The notes beneath the pieces were generated by a model. It was not told the DNA's origin. It worked only from the letters and a program-made list of their open reading frames with translations, and made no database searches. From CAZVJA01 sp964626885 (GTDB lineage: Bacteria; Planctomycetota; Planctomycetia; Planctomycetales; Planctomycetaceae): a stretch of DNA of 16,594 bases. The position numbers and the translations under genes are program-made. The stretch spans positions 1-16,594 of the forward strand of contig CAZVJA010000109.1 in NCBI GenBank assembly GCA_964626885.1. Reading direction: 5' to 3'. This document shows, piece by piece, positions 5,458 to 14,300 of the stretch; within the stretch, counting starts at the first letter, position 1; each line of letters begins with the position of its first letter.

Positions 5458-8226
5458 TTATTTCGACTCCGTTCCTTTGGCCGCGGGTGCCGCCGATTTC
5501 TTCGCAAAGTCCCCCGCCGCGACAACGAAGAATTGATTGAATTTCAGGTATTTCTGCAGGGTGGAATGGACCTGCTGCGGCGTCAGGCCGGCGATGCTCT
5601 TTTCGAGATTCGCGTAATACTCCATCGTGCGGCCGACGGCGAGATTGTTCGCCAGCAGCGCCGCCAACTGTCCATCGTCGCTGCGCCCCACCTTCAGGCT
5701 CTGCAGATAGCCGTTCTGAGCCTTCGCAACCTCTTCCTCGCTCACTCCATCTTTCAACAATCGATCGATCTCCTCGCGGATGGCTGATTTGACCTTCGGC
5801 ATGTTCTCGGGATTGCAAATGGCATAGAGATACCATGCGGCGCGTTCATCGTAGGAAGACGCCTGCAAGCCGGACCCAACCCCATACGAAAGTCCTTCCT
5901 TCTGTCGCACGCGATCTCCCAGGCGCGAGGAGAGGGCTCCCCCCCCCAGAATGTAATTCCCCAGCACCAGCGCCGGGTAATCGGGATTGTCATCGCGGAG
6001 CGCGAAGGCCATCGCCGCGAAATAGTCGGCGTTCGCCTTGTCCGGCGTTTCAATATCTTCCGCGCCTCCTTTGACCGACGGATCGACCTTCCGTTTGAGC
6101 CGTTCGTACTCGGCTTTCGGTTTCCAGTCGGTAAAGATCGTTGACAGCGCGGCGAGCGCTTCCTTGGTGTCGAAATCCCCGACCACCGCCACCTCACCCG
6201 CTTGACCACCCAGATAATCGTGATACAGCTTCGCCACCTCGTCGACTTTCACCGATTTGGTGCGCGCCAGTTCCTCTTCCAGCGTGGCCGCGTAGCGCGG
6301 ATCATCGCTCGGATACGGCGTGATGTGCCGCCGGACGAGCGTCGATGCCAACGACTGCGGGTCGGTCAGCTGCTTTTCGAATCCAGCAATCTGCTCCTGG
6401 CGGATCAGTTCGAATTCTTTTTCCGAGAGCGCCGGCTCACGGAGAATCTGCCGCAGCAGATCCCACACCGCCGGAAGATGCTCGCGGGTCGTCTGCACGG
6501 CCACCGTCACCTCGCCCGGATCTCCCGAGATGCGCAGCCGGGCGCGATGCTTGTCAAGCGAGTCCTGCAGTTCCTGATACGAAAGCTGCTTCGTCCCGCG
6601 CATCAGCAATTCCGGCAGCAGGTCAGCCGCTTTGGCCATGCCCTGAAGATTCTGCTCATTTCCGTACTTCAGCTTGATGTTGATGTTGACCGCCTGCCCG
6701 CGTGTCTTCTTTTCGAGCAACGCCACAGGAACTCCCGATGGCAGTTTCTCCCGCCGCGTGCGGCTTTCGATGTTCTCCGGCGTGACCTCAAACGCCTCAC
6801 CGACCGCGGTCGCGGCACGTCCCTTGTAGCCCCCGAGCGCCGACGCGAGATCCGGCACTTCGGGAACCGGAGAACGGTCGGGCGATTTCGTCGGCAAGAA
6901 CTGGCCGATCGTCCGGTTGTCGGACTTCAAGTACAGTTTGGCTACCCGCTTCACGTCTGCCGCGGTCACTTTTTCCAGCCGGTCGCGATGCAGAAAGTAG
7001 AGCCGCCAGTCTCCTTGGGCCGCCCACTCGCTCAATTGGATCGCCAAACGCGACGTGTCGGCAGCGGCCAGTTCGCGAAACTTCAACAAGATCTGACGAA
7101 CGCGTTCGACGTCTGCTTCCGTGACCCCCTTCTCGACAACTTCATCAACCGTGTCGATCATGCCGTCGAGGACGATGTCCGGCTCGTTCCCCTGCGCAAC
7201 TTCCGTCAACAGCAGCATGATGGCGGGGTCGTGCCACGAATAGGCCACTCCGGTCACACTCGATGCCTTCTTTGTCTCGACGAGTGCCTTATACAGCTTG
7301 CCGGATGACTCCGCCGTCAGCGTCCCCTCCAGGATCTCGACAGCGGGAAAATCGGGATGCCCGCCGGAGGGAATATGGTACGCCAGTCCGACAACCGCGA
7401 CGTCTCCCACGCGCCGCAGGCGGACCAATCGCTCGCCGTCTTGCGCGGGCTCTTCGGTATACGTTGCATTCAACTTGCGTGACGGACGCGGAATCACTCC
7501 GAAATACTTGTTGATAAGGGCGAGCGCCTTTTCGGTGTCGAATGTACCCGCGACGACGAGCATCGCATTGTCGGGCTGATAGAACCGGCGATAGAACTCC
7601 TTGAGGTTCTCGACCGGCACTCGTTCGATGTCGGCCCGATTGCCGATCGTCGATTTGCCATAGTTGTGCCATTCGAAGGCGACGGCGACCATCCGCTGTT
7701 CCAGAATCGCCATCGGATCGTTTTCGCCCCGTTCAAATTCATTGCGGACAACGCTCATTTCCTTCGCGAGTTCACTGCCGAGGATCTTGCTGTTCATCAT
7801 GCGGTCGGCTTCAAGATCGAGCGCAAATTCCAAATTGTCGTCGCCGGCGGGGAGGGTCTCGAAATAGTTCGTGCGATCGACCCAGGTCGTGCCGTTCATT
7901 CGTGCGCCGCGCGCCTTGAGTGCACCGGGAATGTCTTCGTGCCGGGGAGTTCCCTTGAACAGCATGTGTTCCAGCAGGTGCGCCATCCCCGCCTCGCCGT
8001 AACCTTCGTGCCGTGAGCCGACGAAGATCGTCAGGTTGACAGTGACGGTCGGCTTGGAGGAATCCGGGAAGAGCAGCACCTGCAGTCCATTCTCCAGGCG
8101 GTATTCGGTAATCCCCTCGATTGATGAGACCTTTTTGATTCCCGCCGGCTCGGCTGCGTCGAGTGCTAAAATTCCGCGCAGCACCGCGATCATCGCAACG
8201 AGGGGGATGTAACATTTTCGAAGCAT
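5458..8226 (-). CDS. Secreted two-domain M16 (pitrilysin-type) zinc metalloprotease
   Basis: The 922-residue single chain has both halves of an M16 peptidase. A signal peptide (about 1-24) sends it across the membrane. The active half carries the inverted zinc motif HLLEH (83-87) and the distal glutamate ligand E163 in RNEFERGENDP. The second half has the same fold but its equivalent of the zinc motif is degenerate (AADLLPELLMRGT, 533-545), as expected of the inactive half. It keeps the substrate-binding pair R774 and Y781 in RQKEGLSYGVG. The arrangement resembles PqqL/pitrilysin-like enzymes that degrade peptides in a closed chamber. The ATG at 8226 has a good AAGGA site 8 nt upstream (revcomp of 8235-8239). 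It lies 89 nt downstream of a small membrane-protein gene and 192 nt upstream of the DUF1501 gene. It ends in an Ala/Lys-rich tail. Substrates are not predictable. Confidence 0.93.
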   Translation of the reverse strand: MLRKCYIPLVAMIAVLRGILALDAAEPAGIKKVSSIEGITEYRLENGLQVLLFPDSSKPTVTVNLTIFVGSRHEGYGEAGMAHLLEHMLFKGTPRHEDIPGALKARGARMNGTTWVDRTNYFETLPAGDDNLEFALDLEADRMMNSKILGSELAKEMSVVRNEFERGENDPMAILEQRMVAVAFEWHNYGKSTIGNRADIERVPVENLKEFYRRFYQPDNAMLVVAGTFDTEKALALINKYFGVIPRPSRKLNATYTEEPAQDGERLVRLRRVGDVAVVGLAYHIPSGGHPDFPAVEILEGTLTAESSGKLYKALVETKKASSVTGVAYSWHDPAIMLLLTEVAQGNEPDIVLDGMIDTVDEVVEKGVTEADVERVRQILLKFRELAAADTSRLAIQLSEWAAQGDWRLYFLHRDRLEKVTAADVKRVAKLYLKSDNRTIGQFLPTKSPDRSPVPEVPDLASALGGYKGRAATAVGEAFEVTPENIESRTRREKLPSGVPVALLEKKTRGQAVNINIKLKYGNEQNLQGMAKAADLLPELLMRGTKQLSYQELQDSLDKHRARLRISGDPGEVTVAVQTTREHLPAVWDLLRQILREPALSEKEFELIRQEQIAGFEKQLTDPQSLASTLVRRHITPYPSDDPRYAATLEEELARTKSVKVDEVAKLYHDYLGGQAGEVAVVGDFDTKEALAALSTIFTDWKPKAEYERLKRKVDPSVKGGAEDIETPDKANADYFAAMAFALRDDNPDYPALVLGNYILGGGALSSRLGDRVRQKEGLSYGVGSGLQASSYDERAAWYLYAICNPENMPKVKSAIREEIDRLLKDGVSEEEVAKAQNGYLQSLKVGRSDDGQLAALLANNLAVGRTMEYYANLEKSIAGLTPQQVHSTLQKYLKFNQFFVVAAGDFAKKSAAPAAKGTESK

Positions 8227-8315
8227 GGTTGAGATCCTTCGTGGTTCTTGGCGATTCTCCGGAGTTCAATGCAGACTGATTGTAACGCACGCCGTGCGGT
8301 CCGCCATCCTGAATG

Positions 8316-8996
8316 CTAGGCGAATTCACTCTTCGGGAATTCCGTCCGGAGCATGGAAATTCCCCAGCGCAGACAGCGAACACTCAACACGCCGCACACA
8401 ACCCCCAGCACGAAGAACAAGTACGGAAAGAAGTTCAGTCCGGTGCACTCGATCTGCAAACTGGGGCGGTCGGATTTGAGAAAGCTATTGATCTGTTCCG
8501 CCATGTCCTCCGGTACCGTGTCGTAGACTCCCGGCAGTTCATTGTTGTCGCGACGATGCACGACGACGCGATCCGGCCGTGCCTGCACGGCATGATCCAC
8601 CTGCGGCAGTATTTGTCGAGAACTCTCGACTCGATCCCACCAGGCGGTCGTGCGGCGAATGAGCGCGACCTCGCCATTGTCGGCTCGCTGTAACTCAAAT
8701 GTCAGTCGGCCCACTGAATACACCGAAGCAAGGAACATTCCCATCGAGCCGAGCCCGAGCATCACGGTCGAGGTGAACGGCCCTCTGCCATTCGAGTCGG
8801 AGGGGAAATCTCGTTTGGGAGAAGGGAGCAGCAGATCCAGCCCGCAAACGGCGCCGAGCAAGAAACCAATGCCGGCACCAAGGCTCGTCCAGAGGAAACC
8901 TGGAAACCGGCTGCCAATCCCTCCGCCAATCAACGCGCCGACGACGGCTCCAATACCGAGCGCCCAACGCCACGAACGGAGAAGAGGGGGATTCAT
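8316..8996 (-). CDS. Unrecognised four-helix membrane protein
   Basis: I do not recognise a family in this 226-residue protein. Four membrane segments are visible: about 12-28, 34-57, 76-96 and 188-206. The first two are rich in glycine with small-residue spacing (GIGAVVGALIGGGIG, GAGIGFLLGAVCG), suggesting tightly packed helices. Between helices 3 and 4 lies a soluble stretch of about 90 residues (ELQRADNGEVALIRRTTAWW onward) with many charged residues and PGVYDTVPEDMAEQINSFL, which reads like a small folded domain; with four helices and both ends on the same side, the topology could place it in either compartment. The ATG at 8996 is preceded by AGG about 10 nt away, a modest ribosome-binding site. 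Base composition and codon use look like the neighbours. It sits between the inverted repeat downstream of the rhomboid gene and the M16 gene. It is very likely a real gene because the frame is closed at both ends and the protein is plausibly membrane-shaped. Confidence 0.7.
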   Translation of the reverse strand: MNPPLLRSWRWALGIGAVVGALIGGGIGSRFPGFLWTSLGAGIGFLLGAVCGLDLLLPSPKRDFPSDSNGRGPFTSTVMLGLGSMGMFLASVYSVGRLTFELQRADNGEVALIRRTTAWWDRVESSRQILPQVDHAVQARPDRVVVHRRDNNELPGVYDTVPEDMAEQINSFLKSDRPSLQIECTGLNFFPYLFFVLGVVCGVLSVRCLRWGISMLRTEFPKSEFA

Positions 8997-9040
8997 CTTG
9001 AAAACCTATTGTTCGCTGTCGGAATAGCGGGCCGACAAAT

Positions 9041-9136
9041 TAACCACAAAGGGCACGAAGGAGAGAATGAGAATGCCTCCGTGATCATCCGTCGATTCTC
9101 GCCGGTTCTCCGCGTGTTTTGTGATCTTCGTGGTTA
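9041..9136. repeat. Intergenic inverted repeat, 'AACCACGAAG' type
   Basis: The left arm (9041-9060) and the reverse complement of the right arm (9117-9136) agree at 15 of 20 positions, both starting TAACCAC and containing AAG and CAC. The 56-bp centre holds CGATTCTCGCCGG. Repeats built on AACCACGAAG(G)ACACGAAG are known to me as common intergenic elements of Planctomycetes and Verrucomicrobia. The right arm overlaps the stop codon of the rhomboid gene. It carries no gene. It may be a non-autonomous mobile element or a transcript-end structure. Confidence 0.6.
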
Positions 9137-10063
9137 TGTTCCCCTGATGAACTTCCGCCACATCGGCCCCGCGTAGCCCACGACAATCCCCACGATCAGT
9201 CCGACGCCGTGGGCGGCGTTTGCGACAAAATCGATCCATGGGGTCATGCAGAAAAAAAACCAGCCGACCATCGTCACAACGGTGTTCGGCGGCATGTAAA
9301 AGCCGGCGTTGGGATCGTGGCGACTTTTCATCCACACATAGCCGAACAGACCGTACACCACCCCCGACATCCCGCCGAAGATCGGCGGATGCCAGATCGG
9401 GCTCCAGGCCTTCCAGTAGTACTGGCCGAGGTTCGACGCCACTGCCGTGAAAAGCACGAACAATGCAAATCGCAGGCTGCCGCGGCGCATTTCGACCGCG
9501 GTCCCCAGTTGATACAGCCACATTCCGTTAAAAAGAATGTGTAGAAAGTTCATGTGCATGAAAATCGGGGAGACGAGTCGCCACACTTCACCGTTGCGCA
9601 ACCCGTTCATCAACGACATCTCGGGCAAGCCATTGCGGATGGTGATCGGCGCCATCAAAACACGTTCCGTCAACGGTTCCTTGAGGCTTCCGAATTTCGT
9701 TCCCGCGGTGATCAACACGCAGAACATCAACAGTCCGATTGTCACCGGGCAGCGCGAGGTCACCGGCTTTCGCCATTCTTCGCGGACATTCACCACGCGG
9801 CGGCGTGCTTTGATCGCTTCGTTGACGGACCGATCGCGGATTTCCGCCGCGGCATGATTCGCCTGTTGATACTTTGCTCCCTGCGGATCGGCGATAAACG
9901 CGGCCAACTCCTCGCGCGCCTTTTCGAGTGTGTCTTCGTCGTAGACCCAGACCAGCCACCCGTAGTTCCCTTCCTCAATGCTGGCCTGAATTCCCTCCGT
10001 CAGCAGATAGTCGGAAAATCGCCGGGCGGAAGATTCGTCGGGAAGTGTGCCGATCTGTCGCAT
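9134..10063 (-). CDS. glpG: GlpG-type rhomboid intramembrane serine protease
   Basis: The 309-residue protein cleaves transmembrane segments of other membrane proteins inside the lipid bilayer. Residues 1-70 (MRQIGTLPDESSARRF onward, with VWVYDEDTLEKAREEL) match the cytoplasmic N-terminal domain of E. coli GlpG. The six-helix core follows. HILFNGMWLYQLG (from H175) supplies the oxyanion-side His175 and Asn179, FGGMSGVVYGLFGYVW contains the nucleophile Ser233 in GxSG, and ANAAHGVGLIVG contains the catalytic partner His285. The spacing agrees with E. coli GlpG (H150, N154, S201, H254). I chose the ATG at 10063 because the Rhomboid_N domain begins there; a GTG at 10087 would add eight residues. 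The TAA stop lies inside the right arm of an intergenic repeat. The gene stands 243 nt downstream of the GTPase gene, so it probably has its own promoter. Substrates are unknown. Confidence 0.93.
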   Translation of the reverse strand: MRQIGTLPDESSARRFSDYLLTEGIQASIEEGNYGWLVWVYDEDTLEKAREELAAFIADPQGAKYQQANHAAAEIRDRSVNEAIKARRRVVNVREEWRKPVTSRCPVTIGLLMFCVLITAGTKFGSLKEPLTERVLMAPITIRNGLPEMSLMNGLRNGEVWRLVSPIFMHMNFLHILFNGMWLYQLGTAVEMRRGSLRFALFVLFTAVASNLGQYYWKAWSPIWHPPIFGGMSGVVYGLFGYVWMKSRHDPNAGFYMPPNTVVTMVGWFFFCMTPWIDFVANAAHGVGLIVGIVVGYAGPMWRKFIRGT

Positions 10064-10133
10064 GAAAGTGGTCTTTTCTCCAAACACAGACGGGATGCGT
10101 GCGTCCTACTGCTGCGAACATGGTGATGCAAAT

Positions 10134-10200
10134 CGGCGAGAACTGAAGTCCATGAGGGCGAGACATCCATCCTGCCGCTCTGTTCGAACAATTCTCGCCG
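10134..10200. promoter_or_regulatory. Inverted repeats upstream of glpG
   Basis: Two elements lie 71-137 nt before the glpG start. CGGCGAGAA (10134-10142) is repeated in perfect inversion as TTCTCGCCG (10192-10200), with 49 nt between. Inside that span is a perfect 10-bp palindrome, TGTTCGAACA (10181-10190), the shape expected of a dimeric repressor site. The regulator is not identifiable and chance cannot be excluded. Confidence 0.3.
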
Positions 10201-10222
10201 TGCGGGCTCCGCAGCCAACTTT

Positions 10223-10241
10223 CGGAAGGGGTTACCTTCCG
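10223..10241 (-). terminator. Possible transcription-end hairpin downstream of the GTPase gene
   Basis: CGGAAGG (10223-10229) and CCTTCCG (10235-10241) form a perfect 7-bp stem with a 5-nt loop, 66 nt beyond the GTPase stop. No T-tract follows on either strand, so it is not a classical intrinsic terminator. It may stabilise the mRNA end or help termination. Confidence 0.3.
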
Positions 10242-10306
10242 CGGAATCCGAATCGCACTAACTCCGTGGCAACTCTTGACCGTCTTTTAGCCGACCGCCG
10301 TTTCGC

Positions 10307-11296
10307 TTACCAGTGCAGCTCGACGATGTCCTTGTCGTGCAGCACATGTTCGCGGCCGACACTTTGCCCATCGTGCGCGCTCGTCCCCCACACCTTCGCG
10401 AATTTCAGCTTCTCGGCCATCTCGCGGTGAACCTTGAGCGCGAGATCTTCCACGGTCCCCTGATTGGGGATCGTGAAAGGATCGTCAGTTTCAGCGGGAC
10501 GTCCCGGCTTCTTCGTATAAACGCGGATCACGCCGAGCAGCTGGTAGATGCGCTCCCGCAATTTCTCTTTGGATTCCGGCCGGTCGAATTCGACTCGAAG
10601 CGTTGCAAACGAAGTCGGCACCAACTCAGAAAAATAAGCCAGCCGGTCGTCGCAGCCGGGATCTTGGCCGTGCGTCACAACCAATAAAGTTTTGACGCGG
10701 ACCGCCGAGAAATCGTCGTCGACAAATCCCGACTCCATCCCCAGAAACGTCTTACGGGTGCCCAATTGGTGGATGACCACCGCCGTCTCGTCCGGCGCAT
10801 CGTCGCTGGAGCCGTCCATCACCAGCAGCACGAGATCCGCCGAACGAACAAACCCGGTGATATATGGCTCGAAATGCGTGTCGGTGATCGGCGGCGTGTC
10901 GATCAACTGCACTTTGGCATCTTCCCACGGCATCATGCCCGGGAGCGGCTCGCGCGTCGTGAAGGGGTAGGGGGCGACTTCGGGAGTCGCGTGGGTCAAC
11001 TCGGCCAGCACTCGGCTCTTCCCCGCATTGGGAGCGCCGATCAGAATCACCTGCCCCGCCCCTTGTCGTGGAAAGCGATAGCTGCGTCCCTTCTTCGGGG
11101 CTTTCGCTTCGCTTTCCTGCTCGCTGCGAGCCGTTTTGAGCCGGCTCTTGAGGTCGGCCTGCAGCTTCTCCGTCCCCTTGTGTTTGGGGATCAGCTGCAG
11201 CATCTGCTCGAGACAATCGACCTGTTCCTGCGGCGTCTGCGCGCGGCGATACGCCTCTTCCGCCTTCTGATACTGCGGCGTCAGATTTGCGGGCAT
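10307..11296 (-). CDS. DRG/Obg-like TGS-domain GTPase with altered G3 and G4 motifs
   Basis: The 329-residue protein is of the TRAFAC GTPase class. The helical N-terminus (5-58) contains LIPKHKGTEKLQADLKSRL (35-53), typical of DRG-type proteins. The G domain has the P-loop GAPNAGKS (87-94), the G2 stretch PFTTREPLPG (111-120) and G3 as DTPP (133-136) instead of DxxG. The G4 position, after strand KTLLVV, reads THGQ (208-211) where NKxD is expected. A C-terminal TGS domain (about 255-329) ends in DKDIVELHW, the usual end of DRG proteins. Relatives bind ribosomes or translation factors; that role is inferred here. The ATG at 11296 has GGAG 8 nt upstream (revcomp of 11305-11308). The gene starts 43 nt after the cytochrome fusion gene and could be co-transcribed with it, though no functional tie is evident. 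The family is certain; whether it binds GTP normally is not. Confidence 0.88.
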   Translation of the reverse strand: MPANLTPQYQKAEEAYRRAQTPQEQVDCLEQMLQLIPKHKGTEKLQADLKSRLKTARSEQESEAKAPKKGRSYRFPRQGAGQVILIGAPNAGKSRVLAELTHATPEVAPYPFTTREPLPGMMPWEDAKVQLIDTPPITDTHFEPYITGFVRSADLVLLVMDGSSDDAPDETAVVIHQLGTRKTFLGMESGFVDDDFSAVRVKTLLVVTHGQDPGCDDRLAYFSELVPTSFATLRVEFDRPESKEKLRERIYQLLGVIRVYTKKPGRPAETDDPFTIPNQGTVEDLALKVHREMAEKLKFAKVWGTSAHDGQSVGREHVLHDKDIVELHW

Positions 11297-11339
11297 GCGT
11301 CACGCTCCGCGTTGCGCGCGGTCGCCTCCCTGGCGAGCA

Positions 11340-14300
11340 TCAATTCCCTCCCGCGTTACTCCCGTTCTTTTCGGTCGCTCCGGTCACCGGGGTTACCGCA
11401 TTGAACCGGCTCGTTTCCAGAAACGCGAACAGGTCCGCGATTTCCTCCAGCGACAGCTCGTCGAGCAAGCCGACCGGCATGACCGAGATTTTCGAGGGCA
11501 TATTTTCCTCGATCTTCGTTTTCGGGATCTCCAGCTTCGTGGCGTCCGAAAGGAGCAGGACCAGCTTGTCGCTGTTCTCGTTCCCTGGTACCGGCATGCC
11601 AACGTGCACGAGCCCGTCGACCGTCACCACCTGCACCATGCGGTACTGGTCGGAGATCACCTGCGACGGATGCACGAGCGACTCGATGATTTCCTTTCGT
11701 TGAAACCGGCGGCGAACCGACGTGAGATCGGGACCGATCGTTTCCCCTTCCTTGTCGAAGCGGTGGCACTGCACGCACTTTCCCTTCGTGAATATTTTGT
11801 GGCCCCGTTCCACGTCGCCGGCCTTTCCCTTCGCATCCTGCTCCAGAAATGCGACCAGCGTGTCGAACGTGTATTTCGATTTCTGCGGATCGACGGCGGG
11901 CAACTCGGCCGGCGGGGCCTGCGGGAACTTCTCGGCGTACCACTGCTGATAATGCGTGAGCGCTTTCGCCGCGTCTTCACCACCGTCGCTGCCGCTCCAC
12001 TTCTTGAGCACTTCAGCCGCGGCCTTGCTGCCGCGGTCCCCCAGCTTCAGACCGGCGAGGATCACGGCGCGATACTCCTCTGGCTTGGTCGGCTTCACAT
12101 CCAATTTGCGAAGCGCTCCCAAACAGAGCTGCATGGTTGTGTCGTCGGCGAACGTCAGCGTGCGGACGAGGATCGGCCAATCTTCCGACACCGGATTGCC
12201 GGCGATGGCCCGCGCCAACTGATCGCGCTGATCGGGATGCTTCTCGAACAGTTCGCGGAATAGCGCGCGGGTCGCGGGAGATGTGCTCTTGCTGAAGGAC
12301 TCTGTCGCGACGGCAATCAATTCCTCGCGCCCTTTCTGCGGCCCGGAATCTGCTCCTTCAAGAATCCCGCCGACCACGCGCTCGTAATCGGTCACCTGCT
12401 CGGGAGTGCTGTTGCGAACAATCAACCCGGCTGCGTAGGGATGCTTCGGCCACGATTCGAGGAACTGCTTTCGTTCATCGGGCGTGAAGACTTCCAACGT
12501 TGCCCCCACAATGTTCGCCAGGTATGGAGTCAGGCTGTGTCCCCCTTCCCAGTCGCGCGTCCCTTCGTACCAAGCGAGCAGGCGCTGCTTATGGTCGGTC
12601 GTCCAGCCGGTTTTCAGATAACGGAGCACCAGTGCGTAGTGCATTTGCTTGGCTTCGGTATCGGCGGTTTCCATCTGGCGGACGAGCTTGTCGACCGCGC
12701 CCGGCACCTGCAACACGGCGAGAATCCGCGCGGATTCCGCATCCATCTCCGCATTGCCGGTCGGGAACTCGCCGAGCAGCTTCTGGCCGATCGCATCGGC
12801 ATTGCCGCCGCGCGCTCCCGCCAGGAGGGCCAATTGAGACATTCGTATCGCGTCCATCTTCTGCTCGGGGCTCAGTTCTCCCCGCTTACCGGCAAGCAAT
12901 TCGTTGCAAATCGACAACGCCTGTTCCGCCGATCCCTTTGCGTCGCGGCGATAGAGCGCCAGCAATCCCAGCAGCGCGACTTCCGGGTTATGCGATGACA
13001 GGACCGCTTCCCGCCATTGCTCCGCGGGGATTCGCTCCAGTGCCAACCGGGCCGAGAACCGCAGCCAGCGATCGCTGCTTTCGAGGGCGGCGATCAGCGG
13101 CTTGAGGGGCGCGGGCAGCCCGCTGCGGACAAAAGCTTCACACGCGCGGCGGCGCACAGCCGGATTCAATTCGGTGCTGAGTACATTCTCCAACGCTTTT
13201 TGCGCCGTTGCGTTGTTGTGATCACCCAGCAGATGCGTTGCAAACGCACGGACATGCGCGTCGCTATCAACCGATGCCGCCGCCAACTGATCGACCGTCG
13301 GTTTGGGACCGTACTGCGCCAGCAGCGACAACGCCCGCATCTTTTCATCAGGCATGCCGCCGTTCACCACTTCTGCCAGCCGCTTGCCCCATTCATCCTT
13401 CGACTTCTCTTTCACCTGGCTGATGATCTCGGCCGCCCACGGAGCCTGGTATTGCGGCAGATGGAGCACGTCGTCGATCGTCTCGGCCTTCGCGACGTTC
13501 GCAGGCAGCGACGAGCACTTCACCCGGTACACGCCCCCTTCCGTGCCGCGTCCGCCGGTGCAGAAGACCATCGTTCCATCTTTATCAATGCCGAGATCCG
13601 CCACGTTGAGCGGATTGCCGCTCACCAGCGTCTCGAACTCGCCGGCGTACGTTGCTCCTTGAGGTTTCAGGCTGACCGAAAGAATCCGTCCCATCGACCA
13701 GTCGCAGACGATGAATGCACCCCGGTATTTTTCCGGGAATTGCGAGTGTTCGTAGAACACCACACCGGTCGGCGATCCGCGGCCGACATCGACCGTGCCG
13801 GGGAGCGAATCAAAATAAGACGCGGGCCATTTCGCCGCTCCGGACCGCCAGCCGAACTCCGCGCCGGGAATACAGTGATTCACGCGGATGGGGCGATACC
13901 ACGGCATGCCGACGTCCCATTCCATGTCGCTGTCGAAGGTGAACATCTCGCCGTAGGCGTTGAACGCAAAGTCGTATTCATTGCGGAAACCGTTCGTTTC
14001 ACACCACCATTTTTTTCCGTCGGGGGTGAGCCGCCAGATTGTTCCCCCCGGAGCTTTGATCCCCACCGCGTGACCGCGGGCATCCTCGAATTTTGGTTCG
14101 AGCAGGTAACCTTCGTAATAATCGCGGACAAGCGTGTTCGGTTCCGGCTCCTGGGTAATCCAGGAGTGGTTCCCCAAGTTGTTATACAGCCAACCGTCCG
14201 GACCGTAGACAATCTGGTGCGGGCCGTGGTCGCCGATCCCACCCTTGTAGGTATAGATCAACTCCTCTTTATCGGCGACGTCGTCATGATTTTGGTCCGG

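Noticed and set aside
6202..7308. Long open frame (368 codons) on the + strand opposite the M16 protease
   Set aside because: It mirrors the M16 gene, is Arg/Gln-rich and has no domain-like features.
8286..8298. Short hairpin CGCAC-GCC-GTGCG between the membrane-protein and M16 genes
   Set aside because: A 5-bp stem with a 3-nt loop and no T-tract is too weak to call a terminator.
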